DNA of 56,803 nt, taken from NCBI RefSeq assembly GCF_016598475.1, contig NZ_JAEMUX010000057.1, positions 1 to 56,803 of the forward strand, read 5' to 3'. The position numbers and the translations under genes were made by a program. The DNA comes from Streptomyces adelaidensis. GTDB taxonomy: Bacteria; Actinomycetota; Actinomycetes; Streptomycetales; Streptomycetaceae. This document shows, in pieces, positions 32,699-40,720 of this stretch (the first letter of the stretch is position 1; each line of letters begins with the position of its first letter). Below the pieces are notes generated by a model. The model was not told where the DNA came from and did no database searches. It was given only the letters and a program-made list of their open reading frames with translations.

Positions 32699-34717
32699 TC
32701 AGAACTGGCCGCCGACCGTCCTACGGCCGCGGGTCGCCGTGCCGCCGAAGCAGGCGGGGCCCCGCGGGTCGCCCCGGCCACCGCCGCCGGGCGCCTCGCC
32801 GAGGAGGATTCCGCCCAGGAGGGCTCCGGCCAGGCCGTCGCCGACCGGGCCGCCGTACGGGTTTCCGTACGCCCGTACGTCTTGCTCGGCCAGCTGCCGG
32901 GCTTCCTGGGCGTGGGCGAGGGCGAGGTTGAGGGCGCGCTGGGAGTGCGGGGTGGTCTCGGTGGCTGCGGGTGGGGCTGCGGCTCCGGCCTCGGTGTCGG
33001 CCTCGGTGTCGGTGTCGGGGGAGGCCGAATCCGCTTGCGCCAAGTGCCGTGCCGCCTCCGCCAGTCGGGTTCGTGCCCTGAATCCCACCGCTCCGCGATG
33101 CGTGGTGACGAAGTCTGTCGCGGCGGCCACGGCGCTGTGGGCCGGTAGGAACCAGCGCCCCTGGCGGCGGAGGACATCGAGGGGGTCGTCGTACGGCCCG
33201 GCGAAGGGCGCGCCCCGCTTCGCGGCCTCGGTGGCTCGCGCCAGCTCGACGGCGAGCCGCTCCACGCCGGTCACGAACACGTCGGCCTGGTCGATCGCGC
33301 CCTCGGCGGCCCGCAGGTGCACGGCCGCGATGGTCAAGTCGCCCGGGTAGGCCGCCTGGCGGGCCCGGTTGAGCTCGGCCGTGGCGAAGACCAGGCGGTC
33401 CTTGGCCTGCTCGACATACCCGGTGACGGGGAGGACGGCGGCCGGGGCGTAGCCGTCGCGGAGGGCGGAGAGGGTGGTGGCCGCGGTCGCCGTACGCCCG
33501 GTCAACTCGCGGAAGCGGGCCTCCGCGCACACCAGCGCCGGGGTGATGTCCCGCTCCAGTGCCCGGAGTTGATCGAATGCGGGGGTCGCCGTGTCGAGCC
33601 GCCGCTGTGCTGTCGTACACCGGGTGAGAATCTCCTCCAACAGGGCCCGCTCCTCGTCGGGAGACAGGGCGTCCGCTTCGTCGTCCAGCCGCTGACCCGC
33701 CTGAAAGGCCACGCCCAGCGCGCGCCGCGCGTCCGCCAGGGCTTCTACGAAGGGCTGGGCCGGGTCTTGGGTCGACGGCGTCTCGGCGTAGGGCTGGGTG
33801 GTGTCGAGCGCCATCGGCCGCGCTGGGGACGGCTGGGTGGTGTCGGGTGCCGCCGGCGTCTGGGCGTGCGGCTCGGCCTCATCGGGATCCGCCGGGTCCG
33901 GCTCGGTGGCGGTACGGCCCGGCCGGGCGGCCGCGAAGCGGAGTTCCTCGGCGCTCGTACGGACGCTGTCGTCGGTGTCGACGAGCAGCCGCTGCGCCCG
34001 GCGGTGCAGGTCGGGCAGCGAGGTGACCGGCGCTTCGAAGGCGCCGGTGGGGGTCGTGCGGAGTTGGGCGCGGCGTCTGCGTCGTACGAGTGAGTACACG
34101 GCAACGGCGACCGCCACGCCGGCGGCGGCCACCGGCAGCACCAGTTCCGCGGCGGAGGCCTCGTCGGTTCCGGATGCTGCCACGCCGAGCGACCCGCCGA
34201 GGGCCGGGGCGACAGGCTGTCCGCCGGCCGGACCGGCGGGCTGCTCTACGGGTTGTCTGTCGGTGGCCGGAGCGGTGGTCTGCTCGTCGGAGGCGGGGGC
34301 CACGGATTGCCGACCGGCGCGCGGTGGCAGCGCCTGGCTGCCGGCGTCCGCCTTCGTGGACTCCCTTCCGGCAGCGACCACGGATTGTTCGCCCTCGGCC
34401 GGAGGCGCCGGCCCTTGGCCGACGTCCGCCCCCACGGGCCGCTCGCCGACGGCCGAGGGCACCCCTCGCCTGCCGGCGCCCAACTCCGGGGACTCTCCGT
34501 CGACGTCCGCCCCCACGGTCCGCTCGCCGGAGGCCGAAGGAACCCCCCGCCCCCCGGCCCCCGGCTCCAAGGACTGTCCCCCGATGGTCGACCCCGTCGC
34601 CGCGGGCAGCAGTAGCCAGCCCATGGCGGCCAGCCCCCCGAGCGCGGTGTGGGCCAGGCGCACGGCTATGTGGGACGTGGCGGCTCGCGGTTGGGTTGTT
34701 CTCAGACGCGACGTCAC
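32699..34717 (-). CDS. Long envelope protein with 27-residue repeats and one internal membrane helix
   Basis: This is a protein of about 672 residues. A signal-like segment (LAHTALGGLAAMGWLLLPAATG) is followed by a low-complexity Gly/Pro/Ala/Glu region of about 150 residues with two 27-residue repeats (GRGVPSA.GER.VGADV). A membrane helix (ELVLPVAAAGVAVAVAVYSLV) with an RRRRR stop-transfer comes next, then a long helical cytoplasmic part and a Gly-rich end (GGGGRGDPRGPACFGG). The second half resembles Streptomyces TPM-domain proteins, but no TPM domain is visible where it would sit. The start at GTG 34717 is chosen for the signal peptide; ATG 34810 is also in frame. Confidence 0.65.
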   Translation of the reverse strand: MTSRLRTTQPRAATSHIAVRLAHTALGGLAAMGWLLLPAATGSTIGGQSLEPGAGGRGVPSASGERTVGADVDGESPELGAGRRGVPSAVGERPVGADVGQGPAPPAEGEQSVVAAGRESTKADAGSQALPPRAGRQSVAPASDEQTTAPATDRQPVEQPAGPAGGQPVAPALGGSLGVAASGTDEASAAELVLPVAAAGVAVAVAVYSLVRRRRRAQLRTTPTGAFEAPVTSLPDLHRRAQRLLVDTDDSVRTSAEELRFAAARPGRTATEPDPADPDEAEPHAQTPAAPDTTQPSPARPMALDTTQPYAETPSTQDPAQPFVEALADARRALGVAFQAGQRLDDEADALSPDEERALLEEILTRCTTAQRRLDTATPAFDQLRALERDITPALVCAEARFRELTGRTATAATTLSALRDGYAPAAVLPVTGYVEQAKDRLVFATAELNRARQAAYPGDLTIAAVHLRAAEGAIDQADVFVTGVERLAVELARATEAAKRGAPFAGPYDDPLDVLRRQGRWFLPAHSAVAAATDFVTTHRGAVGFRARTRLAEAARHLAQADSASPDTDTEADTEAGAAAPPAATETTPHSQRALNLALAHAQEARQLAEQDVRAYGNPYGGPVGDGLAGALLGGILLGEAPGGGGRGDPRGPACFGGTATRGRRTVGGQF
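34421..34582. repeat. Two 81-bp tandem repeats in the envelope protein gene
   Basis: gacgtccgcccccacgg begins at both 34421 and 34502, a period of exactly 81 bp, or 27 codons. The two units differ at scattered positions. Confidence 0.75.
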
Positions 34718-34845
34718 ATTTGGGAGCGTATGTCCGGTGTTGCGTGGTCGCGAGTGGGAGGGGCGGTCGGCGGGTGGATGGGACTGGTCTCCCAGGGGTG
34801 AGGGTGTCATGATCAGCTCGCTGCGCGGGGGAGGTCAAAGGCATC

Positions 34846-35142
34846 GTGGGAGACGTTTTCATCGGGATCGCCGGGGCGCTCATCGTGGCGTCCACGGTGT
34901 GCGCCGTGATCGCGATCCGTACCGGATGGATGCCGCCGTGGCTGCGGCGGACGCTGCGGCCCAGGCTGTGGGGCTACTCGACGCTGATCGGCAATGCCGG
35001 GATCTGTTTGTGGCTCTTCGCCTTTCGGGCGGACGGGATGAGTACGCCGGCCGCGCTGGCGGCCGGCGTACTGTTCGCCGCGAACATGGCGATATCGCCC
35101 CTCGCGAACCGTCCCGGCCGCGTCCGGCAGGAACCACAGTGA
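34846..35142 (+). CDS. Small three-helix membrane protein
   Basis: This 98-residue protein starts at GTG 34846 (AAAGG four bases upstream, GGAGG further back). Three hydrophobic segments are visible: VFIGIAGALIVASTVCAVIAI, YSTLIGNAGICLWLFAF and AALAAGVLFAANMAISPLA, with basic loops. I do not recognise a family. Its last codons overlap the next start (GTGA), so it is translationally coupled to the phosphotransferase-like gene, and the two share a promoter facing away from the long envelope protein gene. Confidence 0.7.
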   Translation: MGDVFIGIAGALIVASTVCAVIAIRTGWMPPWLRRTLRPRLWGYSTLIGNAGICLWLFAFRADGMSTPAALAAGVLFAANMAISPLANRPGRVRQEPQ

Positions 35143-36230
35143 CAGTCGGCGGGCGCAGGCCGCTCACCGTGACCGAGCTGGCGCCCCTCGCCCGTGCCGC
35201 CCTCGGCCCGGACCGGCGGCTCGTGGCGGTCTCGCGATTGCGCGGCGGCAGCAAGAAGGGCGTCTACCGGCTCACCTTCGACGACGGCGGCACGGCCGTT
35301 GCTTACGTCTGGTCCCCGGACGAGGACTACTGGCAGCAGCAGAAGGACAAGCAGAAGAACAAGCAGAAGGACAAGCAGAAGAACAAGAAGAAGAACGAGC
35401 AGGAGGGCGGGGGCGCAGGGCACTTCGTCGAATCCGATCCGCGTGATCCCTTCTCGCACGCCTCCGGCATCGAACTGTTCACCGCCGCGCACGATCGGCT
35501 CGCCGGTCTCGGGGTCCGTACCCCGCGGCTGCTCCTCGCCGACCGCACCGGCCGTCACCTCCCGACGGACGCGGCCGTCGTCGAGGACGTACGCGACGGG
35601 ACCCTGGAGGAGGCGCTGGAGCGTGATCCGGGGGCGGTGGCGGGCACCCTGGAGCGGCTGGCAGGGATGCTGGAGACGATGCGTGGTGGTACGCCGGCCG
35701 CCCGAGGGTTCGGCAAGGTCTCCGTCGTCGACCAGGGGGCTTCCTCGTACGGCACCTCCTGCGCGGCCGTCGTACGGGACCGGGCGCTGCGGGACATCGC
35801 GGAGGCGGCCGGCCGGGACGCGCGTGTGGCTCAGGCGCGTGAGGCGTTCGACGAGCGGGTGCAGGCGCTCGCCTCCGCCGTGCGGCCCCGCGATCATCAC
35901 ACCCTGATCCATGGCGAGCTGGGCCCCGACCATGTGCTGGTCGGGGCCGGCGGGGAGCCCGTCCTGATCGACATCGAGGGGCTGATGTACTTCGACCCGG
36001 AGTGGGAACACGCGTTCCTGGAGCTCCGGTTCGGCCCCCACTACGACGTCCTGCGCGCCCCCGGCCTCGACGAGGACCGGCTCCGCCTCTACCGCCTCGC
36101 CATGAACCTCAGCCTCGTCGCCGGTCCGCTCCGCCTCCTCGACGGCGACTTCCCGGACCGGGCGTTCATGCGGGAGATCGTCGAGCACAGCCTGCGGCGG
36201 GCCCTCACCCTGCTGAGGAACGCCTCCTGA
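35139..36230 (+). CDS. APH-fold phosphotransferase with a Lys-Gln repeat insertion
   Basis: This 363-residue protein has the aminoglycoside phosphotransferase fold: a glycine loop (RLRGGSKKGVYRLTF), VVEDVRDGTLEEAL, the catalytic loop TLIHGELGPDHVLV (HGE in place of HGD) and DIEGLMYFDPEWEHAFLELRFG for metal binding. An insertion near residues 68-87 consists of QKDK and QKNK units, absent from typical relatives. The substrate could be an antibiotic, a sugar or a protein; nothing here decides it. GTG 35139 overlaps the upstream stop. The 3' end overlaps the converging sdhB gene by 26 bases. Confidence 0.8.
   Translation: MTVGGRRPLTVTELAPLARAALGPDRRLVAVSRLRGGSKKGVYRLTFDDGGTAVAYVWSPDEDYWQQQKDKQKNKQKDKQKNKKKNEQEGGGAGHFVESDPRDPFSHASGIELFTAAHDRLAGLGVRTPRLLLADRTGRHLPTDAAVVEDVRDGTLEEALERDPGAVAGTLERLAGMLETMRGGTPAARGFGKVSVVDQGASSYGTSCAAVVRDRALRDIAEAAGRDARVAQAREAFDERVQALASAVRPRDHHTLIHGELGPDHVLVGAGGEPVLIDIEGLMYFDPEWEHAFLELRFGPHYDVLRAPGLDEDRLRLYRLAMNLSLVAGPLRLLDGDFPDRAFMREIVEHSLRRALTLLRNAS
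35340..35399 (+). repeat. 12-bp coding tandem repeat, five units
   Basis: CAGAAGGACAAG and CAGAAGAACAAG alternate twice (35340, 35352, 35364, 35376), then one diverged unit. They encode QKDK-QKNK-QKDK-QKNK-KKNE. Confidence 0.88.
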
Positions 36231-36984
36231 TCTTCGAGCCCAGCCACACGAGCGGGTCGTACTTGCGGTCGACGGCTCGCTCCTTCAGCGGGATCAGCGC
36301 GTTGTCCGTGATCTTGATGCCCTCGGGGCAGACCTCGGTGCAGCACTTGGTGATGTTGCAGTAGCCGAGGCCGTGTTCGTCCTGGGCGGTCTGTTTGCGG
36401 TCGAGACCGGTGTCCTCGGCGGCGTCGAGGGGGTGCATGTCCAGCTCGGCGACGCGCATGAGGAAGCGGGGGCCGGCGAAAGCCGACTTGTTCTCCTCGT
36501 GGTCGCGGACGACATGGCAGGTGTCCTGGCACAGGAAGCACTCGATGCACTTCCGGAACTCCTGGGAGCGGTCCACGTCCTCCTGCATCATCCGGTACTC
36601 GCCGGCCCCGACTCCCTCCGGCGGCACGAACGCCGGGATCTCGCGCGCCTTGGTGTAGTTGAAGCCGACGTCCGTGACCAGGTCGCGGACCACCGGGAAG
36701 GCGCGCAGCGGGGTGACGGTGATCGTCTCGTCCGGCTCGAACACCGACATCCGGGTCATGCACATCAGCCGGGGACGCCCGTTGATCTCGGCGGAACACG
36801 AACCGCACTTGCCCGCCTTGCAGTTCCAGCGGACGGCGAGGTCGGGCGCCTGGGTGGCCTGGAGACGGTGGATGATGTCGAGGACCACCTCGCCCTCGTT
36901 GACCTCGACCTCGAAGTCCTCGAGGTCGCCGCCCTTCACGTCGCCGCGCCACACCTTGAAGCGGGCCTCGTATCCGCCGCTCAT
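36205..36984 (-). CDS. sdhB: Succinate dehydrogenase iron-sulfur subunit
   Basis: This 259-residue protein carries the three clusters of complex II. The [2Fe-2S] ligands are in CKAGKCGSCSAEI..LMC (about residues 55-80). The [4Fe-4S] and [3Fe-4S] ligands are in CIECFLCQDTCHV and in CNITKCCTEVCPEGI near the C-terminus. It passes electrons from SdhA's FAD to the membrane subunit. The ATG at 36984 lies 22 bases after the sdhA stop. The order sdhC-sdhA-sdhB, all on the minus strand, and the sequence type fit the actinobacterial Sdh1 complex. Its end overlaps the opposing phosphotransferase gene. Confidence 0.93.
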   Translation of the reverse strand: MSGGYEARFKVWRGDVKGGDLEDFEVEVNEGEVVLDIIHRLQATQAPDLAVRWNCKAGKCGSCSAEINGRPRLMCMTRMSVFEPDETITVTPLRAFPVVRDLVTDVGFNYTKAREIPAFVPPEGVGAGEYRMMQEDVDRSQEFRKCIECFLCQDTCHVVRDHEENKSAFAGPRFLMRVAELDMHPLDAAEDTGLDRKQTAQDEHGLGYCNITKCCTEVCPEGIKITDNALIPLKERAVDRKYDPLVWLGSKIRRRSSAG

Positions 36985-37006
36985 GACCGCGGCTCCTCGT
37001 AGCTGC

Positions 37007-38953
37007 TCACTCGTAGAGCTCCTCTTCGGCGAGGTACTTGACCAGCTCCTCCTTGTCGAAGAGGGCGAGCAGGTCGGGGCGGACGGGTTCGGTGGTCTCA
37101 CGGGTCAGGGCGATCTGGGCGACGACGGGGTCCGTGGCCGCCGCCGATCCGCCCGTCGGATCGGTCAGCCGGCACAGCAGGTTGATACGGCGCCACTCGC
37201 GTTCCATCGCCGGATGGTCCTCGCGGGTGTGGCCGCCGCGCGACTCGGTGCGCTCCAGCGCGGCCCGCGCCACGCACTCGCTGACCAGCAGCATGTTCCG
37301 CAGGTCCAGGGCGAGATGCCAGCCGGGGTTGAACTGCCGGTGCCCCTCCACGCCCGCCCGGCGCGCCCGTACGCGCAGGTCGGCCAGCTTCTCCAGCGCC
37401 TGCTCCATCTCGCCCTCCCGGCGGATGATGCCGACCAGGTCGTTCATGGCCTGCTGGAGTTCCTGGTGCAGGGTGTACGGGTTCTCCGGCGGGCGCCCGT
37501 CCTGCTCGCCGGGCGGCGGTCCCTCGGCGGAGAAGGGCCGCAGGGCCTCCGCGGCGGCCGTGTCGATCTGGTCTTCGTCCACCGGGGGCCGGGCCCCGGT
37601 GAGCCCCGCCGCGTACTCGGCCGCGTGCAGCCCCGCCCGGCGGCCGAAGACCAGCAGGTCGGAGAGGGAGTTGCCGCCCAGCCGGTTGGAGCCGTGCATG
37701 CCACCGGCCACCTCACCGGACGCGAACAGGCCCGGTACGCCGCGCGCCGCCGCCGTGTCCGACTCGACCGCGATGCCGCCCATCACGTAGTGACAGGTGG
37801 GCCCGACCTCCATCGCCTCCGCCGTGATGTCGACATCCGCCAGCTCCTTGAACTGGTGGTACATGGAGGGGAGCCGACGGCGGATGGTCTCGGCCGGCAT
37901 CCGCGTGGACACATCCAGGAAGACCCCGCCGTGCGGGGAGCCTCGGCCCGCCTTCACCTCGGAGTTGATGGCTCGCGCCACCTCGTCACGGGGCAGCAGC
38001 TCGGGCGGGCGCCGGTTGTGGTCCGGGTCGTCGTACCAGCGGTCGCCCTCCTCCTCGGACTGCGCGTACTTCTCCTTGAAGACGTCCGGGATGTAGTCGA
38101 ACATGAACCGCTTGCCCTCGGAGTTGCGCAGCACCCCGCCGTCGCCGCGTACCGACTCCGTGACGAGGATGCCCTTCACCGACGGCGGCCAGACCATGCC
38201 CGTCGGATGGAACTGCACGAACTCCATGTTCAGCAGGGGCGCGCCGGCCAGCAGGGCGAGCGCGTGCCCGTCGCCCGTGTACTCCCACGAGTTCGACGTC
38301 ACCTTGAAGGACTTGCCGATGCCACCGGTGGAGATGACGACGGCGGGCGCTTCGAGGACGAGGAAACGGCCCGACTCGCGCTCGTAGCCGAAGACCCCCG
38401 ACACCCGCTCGCCGTCCTTCAGGATCCGGGTGACCGTGCACTCCTGGAAGACCTTCAGGCGGGACTCGTAGTCGCCGGTCTCCTTGTGGTCCTCCTGCTG
38501 GAGCGCGACGATCTTCTGCTGGAGCGTACGGATGAGTTCGAGGCCCGTACGGTCGCCGACGTGGGCGAGGCGCGGGTACTCGTGGCCGCCGAAGTTGCGC
38601 TGCGAGATGCGCCCGTCCTTCGTACGGTCGAAGAGGGCGCCCCAGGTCTCCAGCTCCCACACGCGGTCGGGGGCCTCCTGGGCATGCAGCTCCGCCATCC
38701 GCCACTGGTTGAGGAATTTGCCGCCGCGCATGGTGTCGCGGAAGTGGACCTGCCAGTTGTCACCGGAGTTGACATTGCCCATGGCGGCCGCGATGCCGCC
38801 CTCGGCCATCACGGTGTGGGCCTTGCCGAACAGGGACTTGCAGATCACGGCCGTACGGGCGCCCCGCTCACGGGCCTCGATCGCGGCGCGCAACCCCGCC
38901 CCGCCGGCGCCGATCACGACGACGTCCCACTCCTGTCGTTCGACCACGGACAT
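37007..38953 (-). CDS. sdhA: Succinate dehydrogenase flavoprotein subunit
   Basis: This 648-residue protein begins with the FAD-binding dinucleotide fold (DVVVIGAGGAGLRAAIEA). HTVMAEGGIAAA, with the histidine that binds FAD covalently, follows. Catalytic segments include VQFHPTGM, HYVMGGIAVESDT, and GLFASGEVAGGMHGSNRLGGNSLSDLLVFGRRAG. It oxidises succinate to fumarate, linking the TCA cycle to menaquinone reduction. AAGGTG lies six bases before the ATG at 38953. It is 19 bases after sdhC, so the three genes form one operon. Confidence 0.95.
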   Translation of the reverse strand: MSVVERQEWDVVVIGAGGAGLRAAIEARERGARTAVICKSLFGKAHTVMAEGGIAAAMGNVNSGDNWQVHFRDTMRGGKFLNQWRMAELHAQEAPDRVWELETWGALFDRTKDGRISQRNFGGHEYPRLAHVGDRTGLELIRTLQQKIVALQQEDHKETGDYESRLKVFQECTVTRILKDGERVSGVFGYERESGRFLVLEAPAVVISTGGIGKSFKVTSNSWEYTGDGHALALLAGAPLLNMEFVQFHPTGMVWPPSVKGILVTESVRGDGGVLRNSEGKRFMFDYIPDVFKEKYAQSEEEGDRWYDDPDHNRRPPELLPRDEVARAINSEVKAGRGSPHGGVFLDVSTRMPAETIRRRLPSMYHQFKELADVDITAEAMEVGPTCHYVMGGIAVESDTAAARGVPGLFASGEVAGGMHGSNRLGGNSLSDLLVFGRRAGLHAAEYAAGLTGARPPVDEDQIDTAAAEALRPFSAEGPPPGEQDGRPPENPYTLHQELQQAMNDLVGIIRREGEMEQALEKLADLRVRARRAGVEGHRQFNPGWHLALDLRNMLLVSECVARAALERTESRGGHTREDHPAMEREWRRINLLCRLTDPTGGSAAATDPVVAQIALTRETTEPVRPDLLALFDKEELVKYLAEEELYE

Positions 38954-38972
38954 CAGAAGCACCTTTTGTCTG

Positions 38973-39809
38973 TTAGAAGAGGGTCGGATCGTCGAAGACG
39001 CCGGACGCGACCAGGTACACATAGAAGTCGGCGAGCGCCACGCTCACCAACGACGCCCAGGCGAGCAGCATGTGACGGGCATTCAGCTTGCCGACCCACT
39101 GCCACATCCGATAGCGCACGGGATGCTTGGAGAAGTGCTTGAGCTTGCCGCCGACGATGTGCCGGCACGAGTGGCAGGACAGGGTGTACGCCCAGATCAG
39201 CACGATGTTGACGAGGAACACGAGGGTGCCGAGGCCCATGTGGCCCCACTCGTAGTTCTCGTCGCGGAAGGCGAGGACCGTGTCGTAGGTGAGGATCCCG
39301 GCGACGAGCAGGGCCGCGTAGAAGAAGTACCGGTGGAGGTTCTGCAGGATCAGCGGGAAGCGGGTCTCACCCGAGTACTTCTTGTGCGGCTCGGCCACCG
39401 CGCAGGCGGGCGGCGACGCCCAGAAGCCGCGGTAGTAGGCCTTGCGGTAGTAGTAGCAGGTCAGGCGGAAGCCGAGCGGGAAGATCAGGATGATGATCGC
39501 CGGTGAGATGCCCCACCAGCCGCCGAAGATCTCCCAGTTGGGCCCGCCGTGCATGGGCTCGCAGCGCTCCGCCAGACAGGGCGAGTAGAACGGCGAGACG
39601 TACGGGGCCGCGTAGTAGTGCGCGTCCGCGAAGGCCCGCCACGTCGAGTACACGATGAAGGCCAGCAGTCCGGCGGCCGTGGCGGCGAGGGCCAGCCACC
39701 AGCGGTCGGTGCGCAGATGCGGGGCGGTGATCGCGGCGCGCGTGCCGTCACGCACGCCGCCGCGCTGTGGATGGGGTTCTGTTCCAGGTGGTTCCGTACC
39801 AGTGGCCAA
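38973..39809 (-). CDS. sdhC: Succinate dehydrogenase membrane subunit (type F, Sdh1-like)
   Basis: This 278-residue protein begins at TTG 39809, where GGGAG lies seven bases upstream. Five predicted membrane helices are WWLALAATAAGLLAFIVY, SPAIIILIFPLGFRLTCYYY, RYFFYAALLVAGILTYDTVL, GLGTLVFLVNIVLIWAYTLS and ARHMLLAWASLVSVALADFYVYL. Right after helix 4 comes LSCHSCRHIVGG, a Cys-His-x2-Cys-x-His cluster. Mycobacterial Sdh1 is reported to hold a Rieske-type [2Fe-2S] in its SdhC; this motif is a good candidate for the same ligands. It anchors SdhAB and reduces menaquinone. Confidence 0.85.
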   Translation of the reverse strand: MATGTEPPGTEPHPQRGGVRDGTRAAITAPHLRTDRWWLALAATAAGLLAFIVYSTWRAFADAHYYAAPYVSPFYSPCLAERCEPMHGGPNWEIFGGWWGISPAIIILIFPLGFRLTCYYYRKAYYRGFWASPPACAVAEPHKKYSGETRFPLILQNLHRYFFYAALLVAGILTYDTVLAFRDENYEWGHMGLGTLVFLVNIVLIWAYTLSCHSCRHIVGGKLKHFSKHPVRYRMWQWVGKLNARHMLLAWASLVSVALADFYVYLVASGVFDDPTLF

Positions 39810-39883
39810 CGGGGGACTCCCGGTCGGGTTCTTGGCTTCTCGGTCGCTGAGGTCTTCTTTTGGCGGGTCTTCGGCTACGGCGG

Positions 39884-40174
39884 TCAGGGCGCGCGGCGGT
39901 CGCGGGCGCCGAGGCCCTCGTCGTCCGAGTCCGTCCACAGGGAGGTGTCGTACGGGGTGTCGGGGATGGGGACCAGGTCGGGGCGGCGCGGCTTCGCCAG
40001 GCCGGGGGCGACCTCGCTGAGCAACGCGACGCTCTCGCGCAGGTGGTCGGCGTCGGTTCGGACGCGGCGTATCTCCAGCCCGCTGCCGCCCAGTTGCTGT
40101 TCCAGTCGGCGTACGGACCGGGTCAGTTCGTCCAGGCTGCGCCGGACGGACGTCAAGTCGTCTTGCACGGACAT
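39884..40174 (-). CDS. Small coiled-coil protein preceding sdhC
   Basis: This 96-residue protein has a heptad-patterned helix over residues 1-60 (MSVQDDLTSVRRSLDELTRSVRRLEQQL) and an acidic, disordered tail. GAGGG is six bases before the ATG at 40174. It lies 74 bases before sdhC on the same strand. Mycobacterial sdh1 loci also have a small conserved gene in this position, which suggests an accessory or assembly role. That is inference from synteny, and I recall no experimental function. Confidence 0.7.
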   Translation of the reverse strand: MSVQDDLTSVRRSLDELTRSVRRLEQQLGGSGLEIRRVRTDADHLRESVALLSEVAPGLAKPRRPDLVPIPDTPYDTSLWTDSDDEGLGARDRRAP

Positions 40175-40289
40175 GACTTGCCCTCGCTTTCAGGGGGTGG
40201 TGACCCCAAGGCGGCAACGTTCATGCGCCTGCGAGTGTCGCGCGTCACACCTGCCGGTGGGAAGCGGTGTGCGTGGATTGGCCGACGAG

Positions 40290-40410
40290 AGTTGGTTGCC
40301 CACGGGTGCGTGGGGGGTTGCTCGCGCAGTTCCCCGCGCCCCTAAAGGCTAAGGGACCAGGGGCACCCCCGCGCTTTTTAGGGCGCGAAGAACTGCGCGG
40401 GAACTGGCGC
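40290..40410. repeat. Dispersed repeat, inverted pair D
   Basis: A reverse-orientation copy with a perfect core at 40322-40342 is followed 38 bp later by a degenerate forward copy (gggcgcgaagaactgcgcg, 40381-40399). The pair forms a large imperfect hairpin in the gap upstream of the sdh operon, as pair B does next to ispH. Confidence 0.75.
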
Positions 40411-40464
40411 GAGCGACCACGACTCCCGTGCACCCGCCGACCACCCGACTCCCGTGTTCATCTG

Positions 40465-40527
40465 CCGACCCATCGGACCCACCTGACGCATCTGACCCAT
40501 CGGACCCACCTGACCCACCCGAGCTAT
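40465..40527. repeat. 9-bp tandem repeat, seven units
   Basis: Units such as CCGACCCAT, CGGACCCAC and CTGACCCAT follow one another at exact 9-bp spacing from 40465. A 27-bp superunit repeats once (40467 and 40494). No supported gene spans it; 40175-40720 is otherwise non-coding. Confidence 0.75.
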
Positions 40528-40720
40528 CGCGCGCCGAAGAGGGGGCGCATTGCGCCGCACGGGTGGGTTCCGGGGCTCTCTTCGCCGTGTCGCCCCCGCC
40601 GCGCGAACCTCGTCCACTTCAGTGGGCCGCATCCGTCTGATCAGCTCCATATACCGCCGAACGTGATCAGAGCCCACCCCCGTCCCCGTTCTCCCTCCAC
40701 GGAGCGAGGAGGTCGCAGTG

